Under the pieces are notes generated by a model, which ran no database searches, was not told the DNA's origin, and saw nothing but the letters and a program-made list of their open reading frames with translations. A DNA stretch of 64,000 nt from Paenibacillus elgii NBRC 100335 (GTDB lineage: Bacteria; Bacillota; Bacilli; Paenibacillales; NBRC-103111), in contig NZ_BIMB01000002.1 of assembly GCF_004000865.1 (NCBI RefSeq), positions 228,693 to 292,692 on the forward strand, in the 5' to 3' direction. Positions 16,985 to 25,013 of the stretch are shown here, in pieces. Position 1 is the first letter of the stretch, and each line of letters begins with the position of its first letter. The position numbers were made by a program, and so were the translations under genes.

Positions 16985-18295
16985 ATGATTGCCAGAGTTG
17001 GAGCCGTCGGCCCGAAAGATTCGATCGACCTGATTCGCGAAATCGGCCAAGAGTTTCAAGACCGGCTGACGATCGTTCCGTTCGTCTATCAGAACGTAAG
17101 CGAAACGGCGAATATCGTCCGGCGCGAAGAGCATCACATTGACCTATGGGTATTTTCGGGGCAAGCCCCTTACGCGATCGCTCAGGAACAGAACATTAAA
17201 CAAACGGCGCTTTTCCCGCAGTTGAACGGGTCCTCCCTGACGAAGGTGCTGCTCGAAATCGTATACCGCGACAGGCTGCAGCTCGGACGGGTCAGCTTCG
17301 ATACGATCCTGCCGGAGCATTTTTACGAAACCTGCGCGGAGTCGGACCTGGCTTACGACGCCATTCCGCTGCTGTCGTATACCGGCTTCAAACCGACAGA
17401 AGAGCTGGTCGCCTACCACTCCGGGCTGTTCGCTCAAGGAAAGGTCGACGCCTGCGCCACCTGCTTGAGCCGGGTGTACGAGGAGCTGAAGTCGCGGGGC
17501 ATTCCCGTCTACCGGATTACACCCAACCGGATGACGATCCGCACGATGCTCCATCTGGCCAGCACCGCGGGCGAAACCATGCATTTCAAAAAATCGCAAA
17601 TCGCGGTCATGTTCATCGATATCGAGGAGCCGGAAAAGCTGATCGGGCAAAACAAAAGCTCCTACGACGTGCGCCGTCTGGACCTCCAGCTTCAAGAGAC
17701 GATTCTGGGCCATGTCGAGGCGTTGTCCGGCTCCTTCGTCGCCCTCGGCAACGGCAAATATATCGTCTTCACGACCCGGGGGGCGTTCGAAACGGCCGAG
17801 GAGAGCGCCCATCCTTCCGTGCTGCTCGAAAAAATCGCCTTGCTTACCGACCTGAAAACGAACATCGGCATCGGTTTCGGCGTGACCGCGCTGGCTGCCG
17901 AGCGCAATGCGCAGATCGCCCTGCAGCATGCCAAAAAAACCGGCAACTTCTGCGCCATTCGGGTCACCGACACGGGCGATATCGAAGGTCCTCTGCGGCA
18001 GACCGGCAGCATCAACTTCAACTATCGGACGGAGGATATCAAGACAAGCGAGCTGCTGAAAAGAGCGGGCGTGACGATCACGACCTACAACAAGCTGCTG
18101 TCTGTCCAAAAAAACCTGGGGCAAAACTCGATCAGCGCCCCCGACATCGCCGAATGGCTCGGCATGACCAAGCGGAACGCGCGCCGCATCCTCGGCGACC
18201 TGGAAGAGCACGGTCTCGTCGAACTCATCGGCGAGGAGGCGCCGACCAGCCGCGGCCGTCCGCGCAAAATATTCCGCGTCAAGGAGCTGCACTAA
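16985..18295 (+). CDS. Winged-helix transcriptional regulator with degenerate GGDEF-like domain
   Basis: 436 residues. Residues 1-200 form an alpha/beta region of unknown type (MIARVGAVGPKDSIDLIRE, LLEIVYRDR) that may be the effector sensor. About 215-345 resembles a degenerate GGDEF domain as in CdaR/PucR proteins (IAVMFIDIEEPEKL at its start, IGIGFGVTALAAERNAQIAL with QHAKKTGN at its end) but without a GGDEF loop. The C-terminus, about 375-436, is a winged helix: APDIAEWLGMTKRNARRIL, LEEHGLVEL, then basic SRGRPRKIFRV. The ATG at 16985 is used because GGAAAGGA precedes it; 39 upstream codons look non-coding. It is divergent from the peptide operon and convergent with the AbgA-like gene, whose promoters share an operator, so it probably controls both. 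Confidence 0.8.
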   Translation: MIARVGAVGPKDSIDLIREIGQEFQDRLTIVPFVYQNVSETANIVRREEHHIDLWVFSGQAPYAIAQEQNIKQTALFPQLNGSSLTKVLLEIVYRDRLQLGRVSFDTILPEHFYETCAESDLAYDAIPLLSYTGFKPTEELVAYHSGLFAQGKVDACATCLSRVYEELKSRGIPVYRITPNRMTIRTMLHLASTAGETMHFKKSQIAVMFIDIEEPEKLIGQNKSSYDVRRLDLQLQETILGHVEALSGSFVALGNGKYIVFTTRGAFETAEESAHPSVLLEKIALLTDLKTNIGIGFGVTALAAERNAQIALQHAKKTGNFCAIRVTDTGDIEGPLRQTGSINFNYRTEDIKTSELLKRAGVTITTYNKLLSVQKNLGQNSISAPDIAEWLGMTKRNARRILGDLEEHGLVELIGEEAPTSRGRPRKIFRVKELH

Positions 18296-18426
18296 TCGTT
18301 CGCCACAACCGCTGCCGCCCGCGAACGGGGCTTATGCACGACGCTGCTTTCGCGGACGGCGGGCAGGGTAGCGCTTTCATAGAACGATACGCCCGATCGT
18401 CCCCGCCCTGCCCTCTTTGCCTAGAC

Positions 18427-19725
18427 TTATCCTTCCTGACATGCCAATACAAGCCGGACCAAAATCTCCGTCCCGATCACCAGTACGTCCTCGTCAAAAT
18501 CGAAGCGGACCTGATGGTGCCCGTCGGTCAGTGGCGAGCCGAACAGCAAGTAAGACGCTTGACCGCCCTGCTTCTGCACGCGGTTCATCATATAGACGAC
18601 ATCCTCCGAGCCGCCTAAATCCATTCTCGGCACGAAAGACTTGACATTGCCCATCTTCTCCGCCTCCTGCCGGATGAGCGGAATTAACCCGGGACTGCTC
18701 TCGGCTCCCGGCGCTTCGCCGACGATCTCCCATTTGCAGTCGACGTCATGCAACTTGGCCGTCTGCTCCAGAATGCGTATCGTTTCTTTTTTCATAAAAT
18801 CGTTCAGCTCGGTCGTCTCACCGCGCGTTTCCAGCTCCATCACCGCTTTGTCCGCTACGATGTTGCGGCCCGAACCCGCTTTGAGCGTGCCGACGTTAAT
18901 CCGGGTCGCCCCTTCGCTGTGGCGGCTGATGCCGTTCAAATGCACAATCGCCGAAGCTGCGGCCAGCAGGGCGTTGCGCCCTTCCTCCGGAGCCGCGCCC
19001 GCATGGGCCGCTTTGCCGGTGAAGACGGCGTTGATCTTGGTCGTCGCCAAGAAGCCTCCGACAGCGCCGACGATTTCGCCCAACATTTTGCTTCGGAAGG
19101 CGATGTGGCCGCCGAATAAATAGTCCACGCCGTCGAGCCATCCGGCATCGACCATCGCTTTGGCCCCGCGGCTGCCCTCCTCGGCAGGCTGGAACAGCAG
19201 GCGGATTTCCCCGGTCAGGCGTTCCTTGCATCCCGCCAGCAGCTCCGCCACGCCAAGCCCGATCGCTGCATGCCCGTCATGCCCGCAGGCGTGCATCATG
19301 TTCTCGTGACGCGAAGCGAAGCCTTCCCGTACGGGACGGTGATCGGCGGCGGCGCATTCTGTCAGGTCGTTGGAATCGATGTCGAAGCGCAGCGCTATGA
19401 CAGGTCCCGGCTTCCCCGTCCGAATGACTCCCACGACGGCCGTATGACCGTCCCGCATCCGTTCGACCCAGCGCGGATCGGCCCCTTCCTCAATCGCTCT
19501 GTTCTCGTGGTACCACAACACTTCGGGCTGGGGAACGCCCATGCGCGAAGCGGATTTGCACGCTTCCTCCCGCACGTGAACATGGTACCCCAACCGACTC
19601 AATTGTTCCGCGATAATCGCCGCCGTGCGGTATTCCAGCCAGCCCGATTCGGGGTACATGTGAAAGTCCCGCCTTCTTTGTATGAGCTTGCTTTTGATGC
19701 GCAGCACTTCCTGACTGATGTCCAT
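18427..19725 (-). CDS. M20D amidohydrolase, AbgA (p-aminobenzoyl-glutamate hydrolase)-like
   Basis: 432 residues. N-terminal RRRDFHMYPESGWLEYRTAAIIAEQL and the MMHACGHDGHAAIGL metal motif are those of M20D enzymes; LLFQPAEEGSRGAKAMVDAGWLDGVDYLFGGH and the C-terminal SPLTDGHHQVRFDFDEDVL fit AbgA. E. coli AbgA cleaves p-aminobenzoyl-glutamate; related enzymes split N-acyl amino acids or dipeptides, so the true substrate here is open. ATG 19725 has AGGAGAGG 11 bases upstream; a TTG at 19764 in frame has no ribosome site. It has its own promoter sharing the operator of the peptide operon. An 8-bp GGGCAGGG/CCCTGCCC repeat with a long loop (18361-18413) between it and the convergent regulator gene may be a weak terminator. 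Confidence 0.88.
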   Translation of the reverse strand: MDISQEVLRIKSKLIQRRRDFHMYPESGWLEYRTAAIIAEQLSRLGYHVHVREEACKSASRMGVPQPEVLWYHENRAIEEGADPRWVERMRDGHTAVVGVIRTGKPGPVIALRFDIDSNDLTECAAADHRPVREGFASRHENMMHACGHDGHAAIGLGVAELLAGCKERLTGEIRLLFQPAEEGSRGAKAMVDAGWLDGVDYLFGGHIAFRSKMLGEIVGAVGGFLATTKINAVFTGKAAHAGAAPEEGRNALLAAASAIVHLNGISRHSEGATRINVGTLKAGSGRNIVADKAVMELETRGETTELNDFMKKETIRILEQTAKLHDVDCKWEIVGEAPGAESSPGLIPLIRQEAEKMGNVKSFVPRMDLGGSEDVVYMMNRVQKQGGQASYLLFGSPLTDGHHQVRFDFDEDVLVIGTEILVRLVLACQEG

Positions 19726-19779
19726 CGGTTTATGATCCTCTCCTGTGCGAAACCTGACTGGCAATTTATTAACGGAATA

Positions 19780-19831
19780 ATTCCTTAATAGTTCCCAATT
19801 AGAATATAAAATTTAATACCGCTTCTGTCAA
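19780..19831 (-). promoter_or_regulatory. Promoter and operator of the AbgA-like gene
   Basis: Minus strand: TTGACA (19831-19826), 17 bases, TATATT (19808-19803), then the operator core GGGAACTATTAAGGAAT inside 19799-19780, matching the operator at 16827-16850. The -35 box lies in the loop of the terminator hairpin of the upstream MFS gene. Confidence 0.65.
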
Positions 19832-19845
19832 CAAGAAGCGGTATT
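19815..19845 (-). terminator. Terminator of the MFS gene, overlapping the next promoter
   Basis: Perfect 11-bp stem AATACCGCTTC / GAAGCGGTATT with a 9-base loop, 17 bases after the MFS stop codon and followed by AAATTTTATATT on the minus strand. The loop contains the TTGACA box of the AbgA-like gene. Confidence 0.75.
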
Positions 19846-19862
19846 ATCCGGGAAGCCAGTTC

Positions 19863-21029
19863 TTATTCTTGCTTTCCAGCCAAGAGAGAAAGTAAAAACG
19901 AGGCTGCGGCGAGTGTCAGGCCCAAGCCGGCGACTCCCGACCATCCTGCCAAATTCCAAGCGGTGCTGCCTGCGGCCGATCCAAAGGCGCCGAACAGAAA
20001 AAGGCCCGTCATATAGACGGTATTGATCCGGCTGCGCGCACCGGGCTCTAGAGCAAAAATGACCGACTGATGGGAAACCATCGCCGTCTGAACGCCCGCA
20101 TCCATCAGCGCCACCCCCAGGCCCAGTCCCGGGATCGTTGGGTAAACGGCAAAAAGCCCAAATCCCGCCAGCGTCAATAAAGCGCCAAGCCCCCGAGTGC
20201 TGCCCGGGCCGCGCTTATCGGCGTTACGTCCGGCAAGCGGGGCAGCCAATATTCCCGCGAGTCCAATGATTCCGAAGAGTCCGGCCACATCGCTGCCTAA
20301 ATGATAAGGAGGTCCTTGCAGCAGCAGGGATAGCGTAGCCCAAAAAGCGGAAAAGCCGGCGAACAGGGCCCCCTGAGCGACAACGGCCCGCCGCAATTGG
20401 GGATACGATCGGACCAGTTGGACAAGCGAAAGCATCAGCCGTTTGTAAGAATATGTTTTCTCCGGCTTGAATCGCGGCAGTTTTACGGCAAGCATCGCGC
20501 CGATCGCCACAGCGATACCCGCGCCCAAGAAGTACATGGCGCGCCAGCCAAAGTGCTCGCCCACCAAACCGCTCAACGTCCTGGCAAGCAAAACGCCCGC
20601 AAGTAAACCGCCCATGACTGTTCCCACCATACGGCCCCGCACTTCCGGCGGCGCCAACTCCGCGGCAAGCGGAATGATGTGCTGCGCGATCGTGGCGCTC
20701 GCTCCAACTACAACGGACGCCATCATCAACATCAAAGGGGATGGAGCCAAAGCTGCTGCGACGAGAGCGAGAACCAGCCCCGCCGTTTGCCATAAAATCA
20801 GCTTCCTCCGGTCAAACGTATCGCCAAGCGGAACGAGAAGAACGAGGCCAAGCGCGAAGCCGAGCTGGGTTGCGGCCGGAATGAAGCTTACGCTGTTAGC
20901 TCCTTCGCCAAAACTATGAGCCATATGCCCTAACAAAGGTTGGTTATAATAAATATTTGCGTTGGAGAAACCTGCCGCTGCGGCCAAAAACAACGTAAGA
21001 CCACAGATGCCCCGCCCCTTGTCGCTCAT
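19863..21029 (-). CDS. MFS transporter (YgaY/sugar-efflux-like, 12 TM)
   Basis: 388 residues with twelve predicted helices. The N-terminus GFSNANIYYNQPLLGHMAHSF and the loop 2-3 motif LVPLGDTFDRRKLIL place it in the DHA1-type drug/metabolite exporters; LAPPEVRGRMVGTVMGGLLAGVLLAR is motif C-like, typical of antiporters. It follows the EthD gene by 30 bases and that gene follows ArsR, so it probably exports the compound that EthD acts on. Direction and substrate are inference. Confidence 0.88.
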   Translation of the reverse strand: MSDKGRGICGLTLFLAAAAGFSNANIYYNQPLLGHMAHSFGEGANSVSFIPAATQLGFALGLVLLVPLGDTFDRRKLILWQTAGLVLALVAAALAPSPLMLMMASVVVGASATIAQHIIPLAAELAPPEVRGRMVGTVMGGLLAGVLLARTLSGLVGEHFGWRAMYFLGAGIAVAIGAMLAVKLPRFKPEKTYSYKRLMLSLVQLVRSYPQLRRAVVAQGALFAGFSAFWATLSLLLQGPPYHLGSDVAGLFGIIGLAGILAAPLAGRNADKRGPGSTRGLGALLTLAGFGLFAVYPTIPGLGLGVALMDAGVQTAMVSHQSVIFALEPGARSRINTVYMTGLFLFGAFGSAAGSTAWNLAGWSGVAGLGLTLAAASFLLSLLAGKQE

Positions 21030-21059
21030 ATTGCCTTCCCCTTTCTTTGCCGGGGCGGA

Positions 21060-22085
21060 TTACCTTATCGTCGCGTGTTCCGGATACACCCGGTTCACGA
21101 CATTGTAGTTCAGCCCGGTCCAATATTCGGATGCTTTCGGGTCGGCAATCCGGCGTTCGTCTTTCTCGATTTCGCTGTAATCGTCGGTCATCAGAAAATC
21201 CTCTACATCGTTCATGTTGGCAAACGCCATGATCGTAATACCGTCAATTCCGCTTGAAGCGGGATGCCAGAACGGCTCCCCTTCGGATACCGGACCTATA
21301 TTATGAAGCTGAACGTAACGCTTGACGTATTTGTGCGCCGCAGGCTTCGCCAGCACAAGGCTCGCATGTTGACGGAGCCAGTGCTCCTGAAACTCCTCCC
21401 GGCTCATGCCCTCTTGTCTTCGGTGAATCTTGACGAGCAGGATCGGGTCGCGCTGTGTTGCGCTTGGCAATATAATGTGCTCTGTCGCAACAACGGGGGC
21501 CAACTCGCGGAAAATGGCTTGGTCTTCAGGAACAATTTTCGTCCGGAGTTTCTCTTGGCTGAATACGGCTTTCAAATCGTCGAGGGTGTTAAAAGCAAGA
21601 TAGGCCATGCCATCCCAATCCGGTCGTCTGTATTCCGGAATGTGACCGATAACCGTATCGTACAGCTCGCCGTTTGCGTCGGTCGGGGCCACGTAAGGCG
21701 GCGGGGTAAAATGGGTCGGACCCGCGGAAATGCGATGCACCTGATCGTAACGGGCCAAGTGCCGGATTTTTCCCTCCTCCGTGTCCTGCGCATAAATAAA
21801 ACGGGGACCGTGAACCTTGCGCCAATACTCCGCCCATTTTTCATAACCGGTATTCGGATCGCCCCCTAATGCAAGCTTCTGTGAGGGATCCGCAGGGTCG
21901 GCAATCGCCTTTCCTTCCTGATCAAGAAGGGTATTCGGATCTCGTCGGCGTTGATCCAGCGGCGTGTTGTCGGCGCGGGACAATAAGGAGGCCAGAACGG
22001 TCATTGGCTCCCGGAAGGACCGGTAATTCTCAAGATAGGGCGAACGATGGGAAAACTCACTCTCGCGTGGTGAATGCTGTTTCAT
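21060..22085 (-). CDS. EthD-domain protein (two EthD-like modules)
   Basis: 341 residues. The first EthD-like module (about 65-160) has YEKWAEYWRKVHGPRF and the second (about 205-310) has SREEFQEHWLRQHASLVL and DDVEDFLMTDDYSEIEKDER, the ferredoxin-like alpha/beta-barrel family first seen in the ethyl-tert-butyl-ether degradation cluster and in polyketide cyclase-like or dehydratase proteins. Two modules in one chain imply an internal pseudo-dimer. The reaction is not predictable. The ATG at 22085 follows AAGGAG by 8 bases, a better start than 22127. It lies between an ArsR regulator and an MFS transporter in the same direction. Confidence 0.8.
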   Translation of the reverse strand: MKQHSPRESEFSHRSPYLENYRSFREPMTVLASLLSRADNTPLDQRRRDPNTLLDQEGKAIADPADPSQKLALGGDPNTGYEKWAEYWRKVHGPRFIYAQDTEEGKIRHLARYDQVHRISAGPTHFTPPPYVAPTDANGELYDTVIGHIPEYRRPDWDGMAYLAFNTLDDLKAVFSQEKLRTKIVPEDQAIFRELAPVVATEHIILPSATQRDPILLVKIHRRQEGMSREEFQEHWLRQHASLVLAKPAAHKYVKRYVQLHNIGPVSEGEPFWHPASSGIDGITIMAFANMNDVEDFLMTDDYSEIEKDERRIADPKASEYWTGLNYNVVNRVYPEHATIR

Positions 22086-22241
22086 GATACTCACTCCTTT
22101 TGATATTTTTGTTGGCATGGACTCCATTTAGATATCAAGGCGAATCCAACTTTCGTCTATATTTCTCTATATGTATATATCCAGAATTCTATATATATAA
22201 CTATAAAAAATAAGCAGGCAGTACCTTACGAATAGGCGTGC
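22086..22241. promoter_or_regulatory. AT-rich intergenic region between arsR-type and EthD genes
   Basis: About 155 bases dominated by repeated ATATAG/CTATAT half-sites, including ATATAT-N10-ATATAT around GAATTC (about 22180-22200). The half-sites resemble those before the ArsR gene, so this may be the operator through which ArsR controls the EthD-MFS pair. No promoter boxes are convincing. Confidence 0.35.
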
Positions 22242-22550
22242 CTACAATTCATTCCGCATATATTCCGTAAATTCCCGCAGCAATTGTTCATTTCTTCGGT
22301 AATAGGTCCACTGGCCGTAACGTCTGGATTCCAAAAGTCCGGCTTTTTGCATCATGGACAAATAGCTCGAAACAACGGATTGCGTTAACCCGGTTTTGGC
22401 TTGAATACTGCCTACGCAAATCCCCCCTTTGAAATCGGCATCTTTGGGCAAGTAGATTTGAGGGCCAAAATGTTCCGGATGCTTTAGCCACTCCAAAATT
22501 TGACGACGGGCCTCGTTAGACAACGCTTTAAATATCATCGTGGTATCCAT
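22242..22550 (-). CDS. ArsR-family winged-helix repressor
   Basis: 102 residues, a complete ArsR/SmtB domain: MIFKALSNEARRQILEWLKHPEH at the start, recognition helix TGLTQSVVSSYLSMMQKAGLLES, and the beta-wing RRYGQWTYYRRN. It lacks the CxCxxC and His/Asp metal sites of metal sensors; its single cysteine is in GGICVGSIQ, so it may sense an organic or oxidising signal. The ribosome site before the ATG is poor; the second Met at codon 5 is an alternative start. First gene of the ArsR - EthD - MFS group. Confidence 0.85.
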   Translation of the reverse strand: MDTTMIFKALSNEARRQILEWLKHPEHFGPQIYLPKDADFKGGICVGSIQAKTGLTQSVVSSYLSMMQKAGLLESRRYGQWTYYRRNEQLLREFTEYMRNEL

Positions 22551-22559
22551 AGCTTTACT

Positions 22560-22579
22560 ATATCTATTTTTTCAGATAT
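22560..22579. promoter_or_regulatory. Inverted repeat upstream of the ArsR gene
   Basis: ATATCT-N8-AGATAT, 10 bases before the ArsR start codon, a fitting place and shape for autorepression by a small winged-helix dimer. Confidence 0.4.
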
Positions 22580-22689
22580 GTCAATGTCTATATTGATTGC
22601 ACTGTCCTGTAGGCGTGACTTTGCTCATGCGTCAAGAAAAGAAAGAGGCAACTCGACCGCCTGCTCTACTCGACTGGGCGTTTTGATCG

Positions 22690-23709
22690 TTAAACCATCA
22701 CCTCCTCCATGTGCAGCTGCCGCTCCTCGCTCAAATCGAGAAACGATTCCCCGACCTTGACCAGTGGATGCGTATCGTCATGCGGATTAATGAACACCAC
22801 CTCTCCCCTCCGACCATCGGTTAGCTTGACACTGCGCCCGATCAAGCCTTTGATCATGTTATCCAGAAAAACAGCGGATACGTGCGGATCCAACTGGCCG
22901 AATGCGCCTTTGCGCATCCGGTCGATCACCTCATGGAACGGGAGAGCTTCGTGATAAGGACGGCTGGACGACATCGCATGATACACATCGGCCACGGCGA
23001 CGATCCGGCTTAACAAATCCGGTTGATTCCCCTTCAGCCTCAATGGGTATCCTCTTCCGTCTGCGCGTTCGTGGTGCTGCAGGGCAACTTGGGCTACACG
23101 GGAATTGAGCCCGACCGTTTCCTTTAATAGCTCGTAGCCGTAAATCGTATGCCGCTTCATCTCCGCCGATTCTTCGGGAGTTAATTTGCCGGGCTTCTGC
23201 AGGATTTCATCCGGTATTTTTACTTTTCCAGCATCGTGAAGCACGGCCGCCAAGGACAACAGCGCCATATCGGCCTTTCCGAGCCCCAGCCACTTGCCAA
23301 GCATGATCGACAGCACCCCGACCCCGACACTGTGCTTGTGGATATACTCCTCGTCCTTTGCCTTAATGGCTGCGAAAATGTAAAACATATCGGGATATTC
23401 CGCGATTTCCTGCAGCATAGGAAGCAGCTCGTTTTTGATTTCAAGCAGGGGAACCTTTTTCTTCCGAAGAATGTGTTCGAACAAATTCTTAGAATAGCGG
23501 GAAGCCTCCGGCACCAAATCGGCCGGAGCCGGGACGGGACCCGGTGCGTTGTTATCCATTAAGATCACCTCCGAATAATTCACACGGTGCTGCTCCAGCA
23601 GCCTGATATGCTCTTGCTCCATCGGGAAGCGCGCAGGAACCAGTACAAGTCCCGCGGCATTGGTAATATCCCGCTCCACCTGCTTGCCGAGCAGTTCTTC
23701 TAATGACAT
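22690..23709 (-). CDS. HD-GYP domain protein (probable c-di-GMP phosphodiesterase)
   Basis: 339 residues. Residues about 125-300 form the HD-GYP domain, which hydrolyses the second messenger c-di-GMP: HKHSVGVGVLSIMLGKWLG, the HD pair in AAVLHDAGKVKIPDEILQKPGKLT, the HTIYGYELL helix, and QHHERADGRGYPLRLKG, where the GYP triplet is intact. The N-terminal 120 residues have no clear domain; a short C-terminal tail (SVKLTDGRRGEVVFINPHDDTHPLVKVGESFLDLS) is beta-rich. GGGAGG lies 7-8 bases before ATG 23709. A terminator separates it from the two-component genes upstream. Confidence 0.9.
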   Translation of the reverse strand: MSLEELLGKQVERDITNAAGLVLVPARFPMEQEHIRLLEQHRVNYSEVILMDNNAPGPVPAPADLVPEASRYSKNLFEHILRKKKVPLLEIKNELLPMLQEIAEYPDMFYIFAAIKAKDEEYIHKHSVGVGVLSIMLGKWLGLGKADMALLSLAAVLHDAGKVKIPDEILQKPGKLTPEESAEMKRHTIYGYELLKETVGLNSRVAQVALQHHERADGRGYPLRLKGNQPDLLSRIVAVADVYHAMSSSRPYHEALPFHEVIDRMRKGAFGQLDPHVSAVFLDNMIKGLIGRSVKLTDGRRGEVVFINPHDDTHPLVKVGESFLDLSEERQLHMEEVMV

Positions 23710-23782
23710 GACGGGCCCTCCCTTTTTTTCATATGCTATCAAACCGTCCTCTCAAAATTCTCACAGACATCGACCGGAGCGC

Positions 23783-23816
23783 AAAAAAAGAAGCCGCCGG
23801 AGGGACTCCGACGGCC
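23783..23816 (-). terminator. Terminator after the BTAD response-regulator gene
   Basis: Stem GCCGTCGGA / TCCGGCGGC (one mismatch) followed by TTCTTTTTTT on the minus strand. Confidence 0.8.
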
Positions 23817-23840
23817 TGTGTGCGTTACGGATCAATCTTT

Positions 23841-24956
23841 TCATCCTCTTCCCGGGACCCCTGCGCTGCTCCTTATCTCATCCGGCGGCTCCGTCCCGAA
23901 CTCCCGGCGATAAGCGGCTTCGAACCGCGCATAATGCGCCGCCAGCTTCTCTATTTTCCCGCGGTTCGCGTACATATCCATCAGGAGCAAATTCATCTCT
24001 TCCTGCAGCGGATACAGCGCCAAATAGCTGTCCAGTCTCCGCTCCGCTCTCGTCCATTCTTGTCCGGCAAGATCGCGCTCGACCAGGCTGCGCAGAAGCA
24101 CCGTATACTGTCTGGCGTACCCTTCTTCGAGCGAAGCTTTCCACAAGTAATCTTTTTTGTCCAACAGCGGACCTTTATACAAGGAACATAACCGTTCCGC
24201 TTGCTCTGCATCCTGCATGACTCCGAGCAGCACGGGTCCGTACCGTTCATACGCCAGTACATCATACGTCAAGCCGGCGACATCCAGTCTGTATCCGTCG
24301 TTTATTTTCCGGATATCTATTCCGATCTCGTGCCCTTTCAGCAGCTTCTTCAAACGGTAAATCGTATTATGCAAATTATGCGACGCCCGGTCCTCCTTCA
24401 TTTCCGGCCACAATAAATCGGCCAGATGCCACTTGCTGAGCTCCCGACCCGGATGACACAAGAAAAAAGCGAACAGTTCCTCCGTCTTGCGTGTCGGAAA
24501 ACGGATCGGCGCCCCTTCCCGATTGCGGACCTCGAAGCCGCCGAAGCAGCGGATCGCGGCCGCGCGTTCCTGCGGCTCGGCAGGGAGAACAGACCGCTGC
24601 CACTTGGCCAGACGACCCTCAATCCGTTCGATCGCCGCCGGTGTTACGGGCTTCAGAATATAATCGAAGGCATATACTTGAAACGCGTCCAGAGCATACT
24701 GCTTATAGGCCGTACTAAAAATAATTTTGGTCTCTTCGGACAGCTCGTTTATGTTCCGCGCCAGTTCGAGTCCGTTCATCTTCGGCATTTCCACGTCGAG
24801 AAAGACGACATCCGGCTTCAGCTCCGGCAGACGGGCCAGCGCTTCCAGCGGATTCGTAAATGCGCCCACAATGGTATAATGCGGATTTTGGCCGATGACA
24901 TAGTTCATTAAATCCAGAATCGGTTTTTCGTCTTCGACAATAATGGTATGAAACAA
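23841..24956 (-). CDS. Response regulator with OmpR-like and BTAD output domains
   Basis: 371 residues. The receiver domain covers 1-120 with phospho-acceptor Asp in VVFLDVEMPKMNG and the Lys in FDYILKPV. About 140-230 is a winged helix (IRCFGGFEVRNREGAPIRFPTRKTEELFAFFLCHPGRELSKWHLADLLWP) and about 240-365 is the helical bacterial transcriptional activator domain (BTAD) found in SARP-type activators. The start is TTG at 24956, because GGGAGGG lies 6 bases upstream; TTG 24971 would put the ribosome site inside the gene. It follows the large hybrid kinase gene by 57 bases and is its likely partner. Confidence 0.88.
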   Translation of the reverse strand: MFHTIIVEDEKPILDLMNYVIGQNPHYTIVGAFTNPLEALARLPELKPDVVFLDVEMPKMNGLELARNINELSEETKIIFSTAYKQYALDAFQVYAFDYILKPVTPAAIERIEGRLAKWQRSVLPAEPQERAAAIRCFGGFEVRNREGAPIRFPTRKTEELFAFFLCHPGRELSKWHLADLLWPEMKEDRASHNLHNTIYRLKKLLKGHEIGIDIRKINDGYRLDVAGLTYDVLAYERYGPVLLGVMQDAEQAERLCSLYKGPLLDKKDYLWKASLEEGYARQYTVLLRSLVERDLAGQEWTRAERRLDSYLALYPLQEEMNLLLMDMYANRGKIEKLAAHYARFEAAYRREFGTEPPDEIRSSAGVPGRG

Positions 24957-25013
24957 CCTCTTCCCTCCCAATAAAGCTCGTTCGCAGGCAAAATCCGCTT
25001 TCCGGCAGCTTCG

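Noticed and set aside
17144..18292. 382-codon frame antisense to the winged-helix regulator
   Set aside because: The plus-strand gene has recognisable GGDEF-like and winged-helix segments; the antisense product resembles none.
18361..18413. GGGCAGGG/CCCTGCCC repeat as terminator between regulator and AbgA-like gene
   Set aside because: Loop of 37 bases and no T-run; kept only as a weak possibility in the gene entry.
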